Below, piece by piece: positions 7,382-13,819 of a stretch of 20,194 nucleotides of DNA. The stretch comes from an uncultured Paenibacillaceae bacterium. Its GTDB lineage: Bacteria; Bacillota; Bacilli; Aneurinibacillales; Aneurinibacillaceae. The notes beneath the pieces were generated by a model. It ran no database searches and was not told the DNA's origin. It saw only the letters and a program-made list of their open reading frames with translations. Numbering within the stretch: the first letter of the stretch is position 1; every line of letters begins with the position of its first letter. A program made the position numbers and the translations under genes. The DNA is taken from the NCBI GenBank assembly GCA_937874515.1, contig CALNBV010000032.1, forward strand, positions 1-20,194. Reading direction: 5' to 3'.

Positions 7382-7762
7382 TTATTCTTTACCTAATTTT
7401 TTGTAAGCGGCTAATGCAAGAAGAAGCCAGCCAATGAGGAAGGATACTCCTCCAATAGGAGTAATGGCACCAATAATACTAATCCCTGTTAAGCTTAGGA
7501 CGTATAAACTACCGGAGAAGATAACAATCCCTATAAAAAGGAGCCAACCTGACCAGTTGATTTGTTTGCCAGGGATTTTTAGTGCAATAATTCCCACTAA
7601 CAAAATCCCTAAACTGTGAAACATGTGATAATCCACACCTGTTTGATAAATCGTATAATAATGCCCACTAATGAGATCCCGTACAATATGGGCACCAAAG
7701 GCGCCAAGGGCTACGGCAATCAACATGTTAATGCTGCCAAGAATCACAAATACTCTCGCCAT
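7382..7762 (-). CDS. DUF423 family membrane protein (YwdK/YgdD-like)
   Basis: A 126-aa protein with four predicted membrane helices (about residues 5-25, 48-62, 70-90 and 97-118). The N-terminal GSINMLIAVALGAFGAH, with the conserved GAFGAH, and the YHMFHSLGILLVG segment are hallmarks of DUF423 (COG2363). The biochemical role of the family is unknown. The ATG at 7762 has AGAGGAG five to six bases upstream. It lies 90 bp downstream of pxpA on the same strand with no terminator seen between them, so read-through from the pxp operon is possible. Confidence 0.85.
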   Translation of the reverse strand: MARVFVILGSINMLIAVALGAFGAHIVRDLISGHYYTIYQTGVDYHMFHSLGILLVGIIALKIPGKQINWSGWLLFIGIVIFSGSLYVLSLTGISIIGAITPIGGVSFLIGWLLLALAAYKKLGKE

Positions 7763-7852
7763 TTCTTTCTCCTCTCTACTTCTAACAAATTTTTATATGT
7801 CTACCCTTTAAGTATACGGTTAACTGGAAAAAGGGAAAAGGAGGAAATGTGC

Positions 7853-8602
7853 TTATCTAACCTGAATCTCTTCTTCAGCCAATTTCCTCCTAATCAGTTC
7901 GGCGAAGACCAGGGCATGGGCCCCATCCCCATGTATACATAGAGTATCTGCTTGCATAGAGACTTCTTCCCCTGTTAATGCAATGACTTTTCCCTCCTTT
8001 ATCATAGAAACCACCTGAGCAATGGCCTGGTTTTCATCATTGATTAAAGCCTGTGGATGAGACCGGGGCGTAAGGGAGCCATCCCTTTGATAGGTTCTGT
8101 CTGCGAACACTTCATGGGCAATGGACAAGCCAATTTTCTCCCCTTCATGGACCAAATGACTGCCTGCTAATCCATAAAGAGTCCAGTTTGGATTGACTTT
8201 ATATACGGCTTCAGCAATGGCCTGTGCCAGTTTTTTGTCTTTGGCTGCCATATTATATAAGGCTCCGTGGGGTTTTACATGATTCATTTCCCCCCCTAAG
8301 GCTGTCACAAAGGCCTGTAAGGCACCCATTTGATACACTACAATTTGATACACCTCTCTGGGGGAGATGTCCATATTGCGTCGGCCGAATCCCTGCAAGT
8401 CAAGGAGTCCAGGATGGGCGCCGATTTTCACCTGATGTTCTAAAGCCATGATTAAGGTTTGTTCCATAACTGCCGGGTCTCCTGCATGAAACCCACAGGC
8501 GATGTTGGCTGATGTGATATATGGCAAGATGGCCTGGTCATTTCCCACAATAAAAGGACCATAACTCTCTCCCATATCGCAATTTAAGTCAATTGAGTAC
8601 AC
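7853..8602 (-). CDS. pxpA: 5-oxoprolinase subunit PxpA (LamB/YcsF family)
   Basis: A 249-aa cytosolic subunit of the ATP-dependent 5-oxoprolinase, which opens 5-oxo-L-proline to L-glutamate. The N-terminus IDLNCDMGES, NIACGFHAGDP (33-43), GAHPG (61-65) and HVKPHGALYN (108-117) are the family's motifs. The frame is open far upstream, but the start is best placed at GTG 8602: GGAGG lies eight bases before it, and the product then begins MYSIDLNCDMGE, as in other PxpA proteins. ATG 8617 would add five residues. The start lies inside pxpC (19-bp overlap), implying coupled translation. Last gene of pxpBCA. Confidence 0.93.
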   Translation of the reverse strand: MYSIDLNCDMGESYGPFIVGNDQAILPYITSANIACGFHAGDPAVMEQTLIMALEHQVKIGAHPGLLDLQGFGRRNMDISPREVYQIVVYQMGALQAFVTALGGEMNHVKPHGALYNMAAKDKKLAQAIAEAVYKVNPNWTLYGLAGSHLVHEGEKIGLSIAHEVFADRTYQRDGSLTPRSHPQALINDENQAIAQVVSMIKEGKVIALTGEEVSMQADTLCIHGDGAHALVFAELIRRKLAEEEIQVR

Positions 8603-9570
8603 GACGGTTTCCTCCATTCCCTTTCCAGGTACATGCCTAGAATGCGTAAACTTCTTTCTTGATGAATATAAAGGTCCTGGGCTTCTTCCAGGGTGATTTC
8701 TTCGAATGTAACATAGTCTCCAGGTTTGCACTGAGCCATTTTCGGAAGATCCACTGTTGCCACTACTCCAATGCGTGGATATCCTCCTACAGTCTGGCAA
8801 TCTGCCATTAAAACAATGGGTTGGCCATCCGGTGGAACCTGAATGGTGCCTGTCACCACCCCGGAGGATATGACATCTTCCTGAAGATGGCGCAGGAGAG
8901 GGGAACCATCCCTGGCCTGGAGACGATATCCCATTCGGTCAGAACGGGGGGTCACCTGAAAGACGTCGGTAAAAAAGTCTTGCTGGCTTTGTATGGTAAA
9001 GGAAGAAAACTCTGCTCCATGGATAACCCGGATTTTGGGGCTTTCCTGCCAGTGGGGAATCCACTCTTTCCCTAAGCGAAAAGAACATCGGGGCATTTGT
9101 TCCACATTCACCACAGGCAACCAGTCCCCTTTACCTAAAGCTCTCCCCTGAAATCCACCCATTTTTCCTCGCAAATCTGTACCTGTTCCTTTTAAAACAG
9201 AGGGGACAGAGAAACCTCCATTCACCGCTAGATACCCACGAAATCCAGAAACACAGGGGCCAAATCGTAAGCTTTGGCCTTTAAGAATCTGAACAGGACG
9301 CCATAGAGGAATCTCTTCCCCATCAATCGTTGGGGACAAATCCCCACCACAAATGGAAATCCAATAATCCCTTTGTGCCACTAATTCTGGACCAATTAGG
9401 GTAATTTCTAATGCAGGGGCGGATTGGGGATTTCCTAATAACAAATTAGCAACCCGTAAGGAATAAGGGTCCATTGCACCACCAGAGGCTACTCCGAATT
9501 TCCCAACGTTCATTCTTCCTGTATCCTGAATGGTCGTTAACAAACCCGGCCGAACAACTAAAAATCCCAC
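8584..9570 (-). CDS. pxpC: 5-oxoprolinase subunit PxpC (KipA-like)
   Basis: About 328 aa, near the 335 of B. subtilis PxpC (YcsJ/KipA), of the biotin-dependent carboxyltransferase-like family. With PxpB it forms the subunit thought to phosphorylate 5-oxoproline for PxpA. Visible motifs are VRPGLLTTIQDTGR near the N-terminus, FGVASGGAMDP, and the C-terminal DCQTVGGYPRIG. I chose GTG 9570 (MGFLVVRPG) because GGAGG lies ten bases upstream; the open frame extends to 9714 through pxpB coding sequence. It overlaps pxpB by 13 bp and pxpA by 19 bp. Confidence 0.92.
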   Translation of the reverse strand: MGFLVVRPGLLTTIQDTGRMNVGKFGVASGGAMDPYSLRVANLLLGNPQSAPALEITLIGPELVAQRDYWISICGGDLSPTIDGEEIPLWRPVQILKGQSLRFGPCVSGFRGYLAVNGGFSVPSVLKGTGTDLRGKMGGFQGRALGKGDWLPVVNVEQMPRCSFRLGKEWIPHWQESPKIRVIHGAEFSSFTIQSQQDFFTDVFQVTPRSDRMGYRLQARDGSPLLRHLQEDVISSGVVTGTIQVPPDGQPIVLMADCQTVGGYPRIGVVATVDLPKMAQCKPGDYVTFEEITLEEAQDLYIHQERSLRILGMYLEREWRKPSCTQLT

Positions 9571-10286
9571 TTCAATTTTTCCTCCCTCTGGATTTTCACA
9601 AATTCCTCCTGAGTGATGGGGACAAAGGTAACCTGGTCTCCCCTTTGCAATAAGGTAGGAGGCATGTGTTCCGGTTGAAAAAGAGTGAATGGCGTTTGTC
9701 CAATAATATTCCAACCCCCGGGGGTTTCCAAAGGATAAATTCCTGTTTGTTCTCCCCCGATTCCCACGGAACCTGAGGGAACTTTTAAACGGGGAGTTGA
9801 TTTACGGGGGGTGGAAATTTTTTTAGGCATGCCCCCGATATAGGGGAACCCTGGAGAAAAGCCAAGCATATATACTTGATAATACGCACTGCTATGAATA
9901 TGAATGACTTCTTCCTCAGAAATTCCATGGTATGCAGCTACACATGAGAGGTCTGGCCCCCATTCCCCGCCATAGCATACTGGAATGGTAATGTGCCTGG
10001 CCTTGCTTTGTGAATCTATTGTTAATTGCTCTATTTTCTTGAGCAAAATTTTTTTAATCTCTTGAAAAGGAGAGGGATATTGCAAATAAGCATAGGGATC
10101 ATACAATACCGACACCGATGTATAGGAAGGGATGCATTCAATAAACCCAGGAAAGGGTTGGGATTCTATGAAATCCGTAAAGGCTGTTATGTAGGGATAT
10201 AGGGAGTTATTCATTTGGGTGGCAAACTCTACGACAACAGCACAATCTCCCAAAGGATAAATATTGATTTGATCCTTACCTGCCAT
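9558..10286 (-). CDS. pxpB: 5-oxoprolinase subunit PxpB (KipI-like)
   Basis: A 242-aa protein, matching the 240-aa B. subtilis PxpB/KipI in length. Family motifs are YPLGDCAVVVEF at the N-terminus, LGFSPGFPYIGGMP (141-154), PSGSVGIGG (170-178) and PGGWNIIGQTP (189-199). It works with PxpC and PxpA in cytosolic 5-oxoproline recycling; in B. subtilis KipI also inhibits the sporulation kinase KinA, so a regulatory side role is possible but not shown here. The ATG at 10286 has AAGGAG eight bases upstream. First gene of the operon. Confidence 0.93.
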   Translation of the reverse strand: MAGKDQINIYPLGDCAVVVEFATQMNNSLYPYITAFTDFIESQPFPGFIECIPSYTSVSVLYDPYAYLQYPSPFQEIKKILLKKIEQLTIDSQSKARHITIPVCYGGEWGPDLSCVAAYHGISEEEVIHIHSSAYYQVYMLGFSPGFPYIGGMPKKISTPRKSTPRLKVPSGSVGIGGEQTGIYPLETPGGWNIIGQTPFTLFQPEHMPPTLLQRGDQVTFVPITQEEFVKIQREEKLKWDF

Positions 10287-10317
10287 ATCATCCGCTCCTT
10301 TCTCCCATTTTAATTTA

Positions 10318-10346
10318 AGTATAGAAAGAAAACGGACTAGTGCCAA
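10318..10346 (-). promoter_or_regulatory. SigA promoter of pxpBCA
   Basis: On the complement, TTGGCA (10346-10341), a 17-nt spacer and TATACT (10323-10318): one mismatch in each hexamer at optimal spacing. Transcription would begin near 10311, about 25 nt before the pxpB ATG. Confidence 0.75.
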
Positions 10347-10373
10347 GCCTTAAAGTCCTGTAAGGTATTCTTC

Positions 10374-10403
10374 TTTACACGCTTATGGATTTTATGATAC
10401 ATT
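10374..10403 (+). promoter_or_regulatory. Candidate SigA promoter of the SAM-riboswitch leader
   Basis: TTTACA (10374-10379), followed 16-18 nt later by GATACA/TACATT (10396-10403). It would start the transcript just before riboswitch helix P1. It is divergent from the pxp promoter about 30 bp away. Confidence 0.5.
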
Positions 10404-10420
10404 ATCAGTAATTAAATAAG

Positions 10421-10521
10421 GTTATCAAGAGTGAACGAGAGAACTGGCTCTATGACTTCACAGCAACCTGTCTAAAGGATAAGGTGCTTCTACCAGCAAA
10501 GCAATTGCTTTGGATGATGAC
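10421..10521 (+). ncRNA. SAM-I (S-box) riboswitch aptamer
   Basis: The conserved S-box core is present in order: TTATCAAGAG, the kink-turn/P2 region ending ACTGGC, TATGA, CAGCAACC, then AAGGTGC and ACCAGCAAA. P1 pairs GTTATCA (10421-10427) with TGATGAC (10515-10521) with one G-U. P2 pairs GTGAA (10431-10435) with TTCAC (10457-10461). P3 uses ACCT/AGGT, P4 AAAGC/GCTTT. The pseudoknot pairs CTGG (10444-10447) with CCAG (10493-10496). Binding of S-adenosylmethionine stabilises P1 and favours the terminator that follows, so the downstream gene should be on when SAM is low. Confidence 0.93.
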
Positions 10522-10548
10522 AACGGACTAGAAGGCTCTTTGTTGCAT
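10517..10548 (+). promoter_or_regulatory. Antiterminator helix of the SAM riboswitch
   Basis: ATG-a-CAAC (10517-10524, one bulged A) can pair with GTTGCAT (10542-10548). The left strand is shared with the 3' side of P1 and the right strand with the 5' arm of the terminator, so the three helices exclude one another, as in other transcriptional S-box switches. Confidence 0.65.
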
Positions 10549-10572
10549 TCCTTTGCAATAAGGGGCCTTTTT
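10532..10572 (+). terminator. SAM-riboswitch expression-platform terminator
   Basis: A 16-pair stem, AAGGCTCTTTGTTGCA (10532-10547) against TGCAATAAGGGGCCTT (10554-10569) with three G-U pairs and a six-base loop, followed by a run of Ts. It is an intrinsic terminator ahead of the next gene. Confidence 0.88.
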
Positions 10573-10623
10573 GAATTCTTGCATAACCTTATTCATTTTT
10601 TAAAAAAAAGGGGATATGTGTTG

Positions 10624-10950
10624 ATGAACATTAACGGAATGGCAAGAGGTTATATGTCTAAACGGAAAAGTGGGGAGGAGTTCTTTCTGCATGTTGCAAA
10701 TTGCATTGAACAACAGCTGCAGGAATGGAGTGAAGATTATGGAGATGTAATCGTCATGAAGCTTGCGGATTTTCAATTAATGATACGAAATAAAGAGAAT
10801 GTTTACTGTGTTACACTTTCTACGGAGGAAATTGAATCCTTGCAAAAAAGTAGCCCCTTTGCACTTGATAAGATCCTGTGGGGGGACTTAGAAAAACAGG
10901 GGTTGCCTATCATACGGGGAGTAGGAAATTATATTGATGCGGTGTTGTGA
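10624..10950 (+). CDS. Unknown 108-aa protein under SAM-riboswitch control
   Basis: I do not recognise this family. The product is a soluble protein of mixed alpha/beta character with no signal peptide or membrane segment. Segments of note are FFLHVANCIEQQLQEW, a strand-like DVIVMKLADFQLMI, ENVYCVTLSTEE, and SPFALDKILWGDLEKQGLPI. It has two cysteines but no clear catalytic motif. The start is probably ATG 10624, with AAAAGGGG ten bases upstream; TTG 10621 or GTG 10618 are possible. The frame is open back to 10510, but that part lies in the riboswitch and terminator. It is the only gene between the S-box leader and the next terminator, so its role should lie in methionine, cysteine or SAM metabolism, by inference. 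Confidence 0.75.
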   Translation: MNINGMARGYMSKRKSGEEFFLHVANCIEQQLQEWSEDYGDVIVMKLADFQLMIRNKENVYCVTLSTEEIESLQKSSPFALDKILWGDLEKQGLPIIRGVGNYIDAVL

Positions 10951-10962
10951 TTTTATATAAAC

Positions 10963-10996
10963 AAAAAATCCCTGTCTTATCAAGGCAGGGATTTTT
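10963..10996. terminator. Bidirectional terminator
   Basis: AAAAATCCCTGTCTT / AAGGCAGGGATTTTT with a three-base loop and one G-U pair. The A-run before and T-run after make it work on both strands. It lies between the SAM-regulated gene and the convergent cytochrome b gene. Confidence 0.88.
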
Positions 10997-11014
10997 CTGC
11001 ACACACTTATTGGT

Positions 11015-11731
11015 CTAAATGTGGCCTTTAGGTGCTTTTGATTTAACCTTGTCAATTTCCCAATTTGGATGATGGGATTGCACCCATTTTTCTGATACTT
11101 TTCCACTCTTTAATACGCGCCAGGTTCCTTTATTCGCCCATAAAGACAAATAGATATGACCAACTATGGATATAATCGATAAGGCTGCCGCGCAACCATG
11201 GATCAAAAGGAGCATGCCACTGGGTTCCGTTTCATTTACTGTATTTCCCATTAGGAATTTACCAGTACCTGTGAGGATTAAAGTGAACAAAATAGTCATC
11301 CAAAAAAATACCTTTTGCCCTGCATTATATTTACCAGCAGGCAAAGAGGCCGACTCCTTGGATAAATAACCTCCTAGATGTCGAAGCCACAACTTGTCAT
11401 AAGGTTTAAAGGTATAGGACTTAAACCACACTAATGTGGCGATGGATACTATAAAAAATATAATGCCAATTATACTGTGTATCAAACCAGATGGTTTATT
11501 CGCTTCAATAAACATAAAAACTAGACCACTAATGGTTAAAATTATGAAGGTGAATGCTCTAATAAAATGCAGAATTCTTTCAAAACGTGTAAATCGTTCA
11601 ATCACATTGTTAGAATCGTCGAGGGGTACACCTTTACTCCCTTTCCTCTTGTAATGAATCCCTAGAACGAGAACGGAAACTAGTATTAATACCATCATGA
11701 TGATTCCGCCATAATTTTCATAAATACTCAC
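11015..11731 (-). CDS. Formate dehydrogenase gamma-type cytochrome b (FdnI-like), orphan
   Basis: A 238-aa membrane di-haem cytochrome b of the formate-dehydrogenase gamma family. Five hydrophobic segments lie at about 10-26, 56-75, 84-103, 141-158 and 173-197. Likely haem ligands are H55 (RILHFIR), H85 (LIHSIIG), H178 and H192; the last pair has the 14-residue spacing seen in E. coli FdnI. The PAGKYNAGQKVFFW motif is typical. The first helix is an addition relative to E. coli FdnI. No catalytic or Fe-S dehydrogenase subunit lies nearby, so its electron donor is unknown. The GTG start is one base after the marR stop, with AGGGTGAG inside the marR end. Confidence 0.82.
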   Translation of the reverse strand: MSIYENYGGIIMMVLILVSVLVLGIHYKRKGSKGVPLDDSNNVIERFTRFERILHFIRAFTFIILTISGLVFMFIEANKPSGLIHSIIGIIFFIVSIATLVWFKSYTFKPYDKLWLRHLGGYLSKESASLPAGKYNAGQKVFFWMTILFTLILTGTGKFLMGNTVNETEPSGMLLLIHGCAAALSIISIVGHIYLSLWANKGTWRVLKSGKVSEKWVQSHHPNWEIDKVKSKAPKGHI

Positions 11732-11732
11732 T

Positions 11733-12176
11733 TTAATATCTCACCCTTCCAAACTTTTGATCAATAGCACCGTTGAGTTTCATTAAAAGCATTTTTAATT
11801 GGTCAGCCTCTTCCTGGGAAAACTCCACAAAGATTTCCTTTAAAAGGAAGTGAGCAATGGGTGTAAGTTGTTCCAAAAGATGTGATCCTTCACTGGTCAA
11901 AAATATCAAAAAGACTCTTCGATCATCTGCAGAAGCCTCTCTTTGTATATAATTTTTTTTATATAAATTATCTAATGCACGTGTAATGGTTGTCTGCTTT
12001 TTACCGGACTTAATAGCCAGTTCCTTCTGAGATATTCCGTCCTTTTCCTTTAAGATATTTAATAGGATCCATTGCTCAGGTGTAATATTGAATTCCTTAA
12101 ATTCATATGAAAGATAATTTATTAAATTTTGATGAGTCCGTCCTAAATAAAAGCCCATTGTCTTATTGTCATCCAA
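11733..12176 (-). CDS. MarR family transcriptional regulator
   Basis: A 147-aa winged-helix repressor-type protein. The DNA-binding core shows ISQKELAIKSGKKQTTITRALDNLYKKNYI followed by the wing REASADDRRVFLIFLT, with the DDRR signature typical of MarR proteins. It lacks an obvious sensing cysteine, so it is not OhrR-like by that criterion. The start is TTG 12176, supported by AAAGGAGG nine bases upstream; ATG 12158 is a weaker alternative. It is co-transcribed with the cytochrome b gene and probably binds the palindrome at 12225, repressing its own operon; the ligand is unknown. Confidence 0.9.
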   Translation of the reverse strand: MDDNKTMGFYLGRTHQNLINYLSYEFKEFNITPEQWILLNILKEKDGISQKELAIKSGKKQTTITRALDNLYKKNYIQREASADDRRVFLIFLTSEGSHLLEQLTPIAHFLLKEIFVEFSQEEADQLKMLLMKLNGAIDQKFGRVRY

Positions 12177-12224
12177 CGAGGTTTTCCTCCTTTCCCCTGT
12201 ACTTCAAAATAATGTTTTACATGC

Positions 12225-12246
12225 AATAGTTGTATATACAACTATT
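12225..12246. promoter_or_regulatory. Perfect 22-bp palindromic operator, likely MarR site
   Basis: Each half is AATAGTTGTAT and its exact complement, with core TTGTATATACAA. It lies directly downstream of the marR -10 element, over the expected transcription start, about 50 bp before the marR start codon. Size and symmetry fit a MarR dimer. Confidence 0.75.
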
Positions 12247-12248
12247 AT

Positions 12249-12276
12249 TGTATAAGTTGCATTTATTTGAAGTCAA
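12249..12276 (-). promoter_or_regulatory. SigA promoter of the marR-cytochrome b operon
   Basis: On the complement, TTGACT (12276-12271), 16 nt, TATACA (12254-12249); an alternative -10, TACAAT, lies two bases further on. The palindrome begins three bases downstream, so a bound repressor would block initiation. Confidence 0.65.
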
Positions 12277-12280
12277 TATA

Positions 12281-12315
12281 AAAGACCATTCCTTTTTTTC
12301 TTAGGAATGGTCTTT
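12281..12315. terminator. Terminator of the FAH-family gene
   Basis: Perfect 13-bp stem AAAGACCATTCCT / AGGAATGGTCTTT with a nine-base loop, followed on the complement by TTTTATATT. It lies 66 bp past the stop of the minus-strand FAH gene and just upstream of the marR promoter, insulating the two. Confidence 0.75.
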
Positions 12316-12380
12316 GACATGCACAATCTATTCGTAATAAACATAACCTAGAGGGATGAATGCCCCCTAAAAGTACCTCT

Positions 12381-13013
12381 TCATTGGTTTAAATTGACAC
12401 TTACTTTCCCCCAGGATTGTCCGTTCCAGAAAAGTTCCAGGGAATCCCCATTGAGAACTTTGCCAACCCCGGCAGGTGTACCTGTATAAATAAGATCGCC
12501 AGCACCTAATCCATAGTGCAATCCAATAAAATCTACAATGGCCTGAAGGTCAAAAATCATATCCTGAATGTTGCCTCGCTGTACTTCTTTCTCGTTTTTC
12601 TCCAGGGTGAACTCCCTCTTTTTCACTTCTTCCAATCCAGGGAATGCATGAAATTCCGTAATGGGGGCAGAATTTAAGAAACCTTTGGCCGGAAGCCAGG
12701 GATGCCCATTTTTCTTTATTTGGTTTTGTACATCTCGCAGGGTAAAGTCAATACCAAGGGCCATTTTGTCTACTAGCTGATCCACAGCCCTTCCTTTTTC
12801 ATAGGATTTTCCTATGTGAAGCACTAACTCACCTTCATAGTGAAGATCTCCCATATCACCAGGTACATTAATTATCTGGCCTTCCATAGGAACAAGGGAA
12901 TGAGTTGGTTTGGTAAAAATCATTGGTTTTTCTGGCACCCCATTGCCCAATTCGGCAGCATGGAGACCATAATTTCGACCTACGCAGTACACATTTCCAA
13001 TAGAATTAAACAT
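12381..13013 (-). CDS. Fumarylacetoacetate hydrolase (FAH) family protein
   Basis: A 210-aa soluble metal-dependent enzyme of the FAH fold, of the short FAHD1/acylpyruvase-like type. The N-terminus has VYCVGRNYGLHAAELG. Likely metal ligands are E60 and E62 in HYEGELVLHIG and D89 or D94 in GIDFTLRD. The segment KKNGHPWLPAKGFLNSAPI matches the active-site lid region, and GDLIYTGTPAGVG is the conserved C-terminal motif. Members act as acylpyruvate hydrolases, oxaloacetate decarboxylases or aromatic-ring-fission hydrolases; the substrate cannot be decided here. The ATG at 13013 has AAGGAG eleven bases upstream. It is monocistronic and divergent from the next gene. Confidence 0.9.
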   Translation of the reverse strand: MFNSIGNVYCVGRNYGLHAAELGNGVPEKPMIFTKPTHSLVPMEGQIINVPGDMGDLHYEGELVLHIGKSYEKGRAVDQLVDKMALGIDFTLRDVQNQIKKNGHPWLPAKGFLNSAPITEFHAFPGLEEVKKREFTLEKNEKEVQRGNIQDMIFDLQAIVDFIGLHYGLGAGDLIYTGTPAGVGKVLNGDSLELFWNGQSWGKVSVNLNQ

Positions 13014-13124
13014 TTGTTTAATTTCTCCTTATGATGGTTTCTAATTTTTCTTTAAAAAATATACCACAACCCCGATAAAGAAAAAATAAAGGGTATGGTA
13101 AAATATAGATAGGAGGGGATGCCT

Positions 13125-13589
13125 ATGTTCAAAAAATTATTTCAACGAAGCAATCCAGAACCAGAAAAAAAAGAATACCCGCTTATTCCAGTCACCCTGC
13201 AGCAGGTAAAGCAAGCGATTTTTAAGTTTAGTAAAACCCTACCTAAAGGGGTTCATGTCCGCATTCTCATTAAAAAGGACCATAGTATTGACTTTGAACA
13301 ATTAGCCTCTCTTTTACACGGAATACCCAATCGGCCCTTCTACATGTCTAGAGAAACCTATGAAGTTTTCGAAGAAGCTGACAAACACATTCCAGCATAT
13401 ATGGATGAAGTACAAGAAGCGGTGGATTTATATATTAAGAATGAAAAGGAATTACCCATTATACCCCATGACCCCTATTACAAAATCAGTTATTATCTCC
13501 TTGAAAAAAAGGGATGCCTGGCAACCAGACCCCCCGTGGATTTTTATCTATCAGAACAAGAAAATATGGTATCTCATATTAAGCAATAA
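13125..13589 (+). CDS. Conserved hypothetical protein, DUF3939-like
   Basis: A 154-aa soluble protein without membrane segments. It begins with a short basic stretch (MFKKLFQR), then an alpha/beta body including SIDFEQLASLLHGIPNRPFY, SRETYEVFEE and PYYKISYYLLEKKG. This resembles, from memory, a small Bacillus family annotated DUF3939; the match is unverified and no function is known. Two in-frame ATGs exist. I chose 13125 because AGGAGG lies eight bases upstream, whereas it is only two bases before 13119. It ends at a strong hairpin shared with the convergent redox operon. Confidence 0.72.
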   Translation: MFKKLFQRSNPEPEKKEYPLIPVTLQQVKQAIFKFSKTLPKGVHVRILIKKDHSIDFEQLASLLHGIPNRPFYMSRETYEVFEEADKHIPAYMDEVQEAVDLYIKNEKELPIIPHDPYYKISYYLLEKKGCLATRPPVDFYLSEQENMVSHIKQ

Positions 13590-13610
13590 AGAGCCCTCAT
13601 TGAGGGCTCT
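13590..13610. terminator. Hairpin terminator between convergent genes
   Basis: Perfect 9-bp stem AGAGCCCTC / GAGGGCTCT with loop ATT. The stop codon of the minus-strand small Cys protein lies inside the stem. Flanking T-tracts are modest (TTATTTTCCCTTTTTT on the plus side). Confidence 0.7.
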
Positions 13611-13815
13611 CAGTTATTTTCCCTTTTTTCTTAGACCGTGCGCCAAGGAATGCAAATAAGCCAACTGCAGCAAGCCCGGCAAAAGAAGCACATCCCAGAC
13701 TGCAAGCCCCACATACCCCGGTGCAGGCAGCGCCTGTACTGGTTAAGGAGGAAGTCAAGGTAATCCCCGTAGCACTTGCACCAGTCACAAGACCTGTTAC
13801 CGTTTTCTTTTTCAT
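13597..13815 (-). CDS. Tiny Cys-cluster membrane-type protein
   Basis: A 72-aa protein I cannot assign. After a Thr/Ser/Gly-rich start (residues 1-30) it carries CTGVCGACSLGC, with cysteines at 31, 35, 38 and 42 in the symmetrical spacing C-x3-C-x2-C-x3-C. A small-residue hydrophobic segment follows (about 44-59), then a basic tail (ARSKKKGK). This suggests a membrane-anchored metal, Fe-S or redox-active mini-protein; that is inference. The ATG has GGGAG nine bases upstream. It starts four bases after the polyferredoxin stop, so it belongs to the same operon. The upstream extension of the frame overlaps the polyferredoxin gene and is not real. Confidence 0.68.
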   Translation of the reverse strand: MKKKTVTGLVTGASATGITLTSSLTSTGAACTGVCGACSLGCASFAGLAAVGLFAFLGARSKKKGKITESPQ

Positions 13816-13819
13816 GGGA

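Noticed and set aside
7616..7942. Plus-strand open frame spanning DUF423 and pxpA ends
   Set aside because: Antisense to two clear genes; composition unlike a real protein.
8603..8800. Long N-terminal extension of PxpA
   Set aside because: It runs through pxpC in another frame, has no family similarity, and a proper GGAGG-GTG start exists at 8602.
10510..10623. N-terminal extension of the SAM-regulated ORF from the ATG at 10510
   Set aside because: This stretch is riboswitch helix P4, P1 and the intrinsic terminator, so it is leader RNA; the ribosome site lies before 10624.
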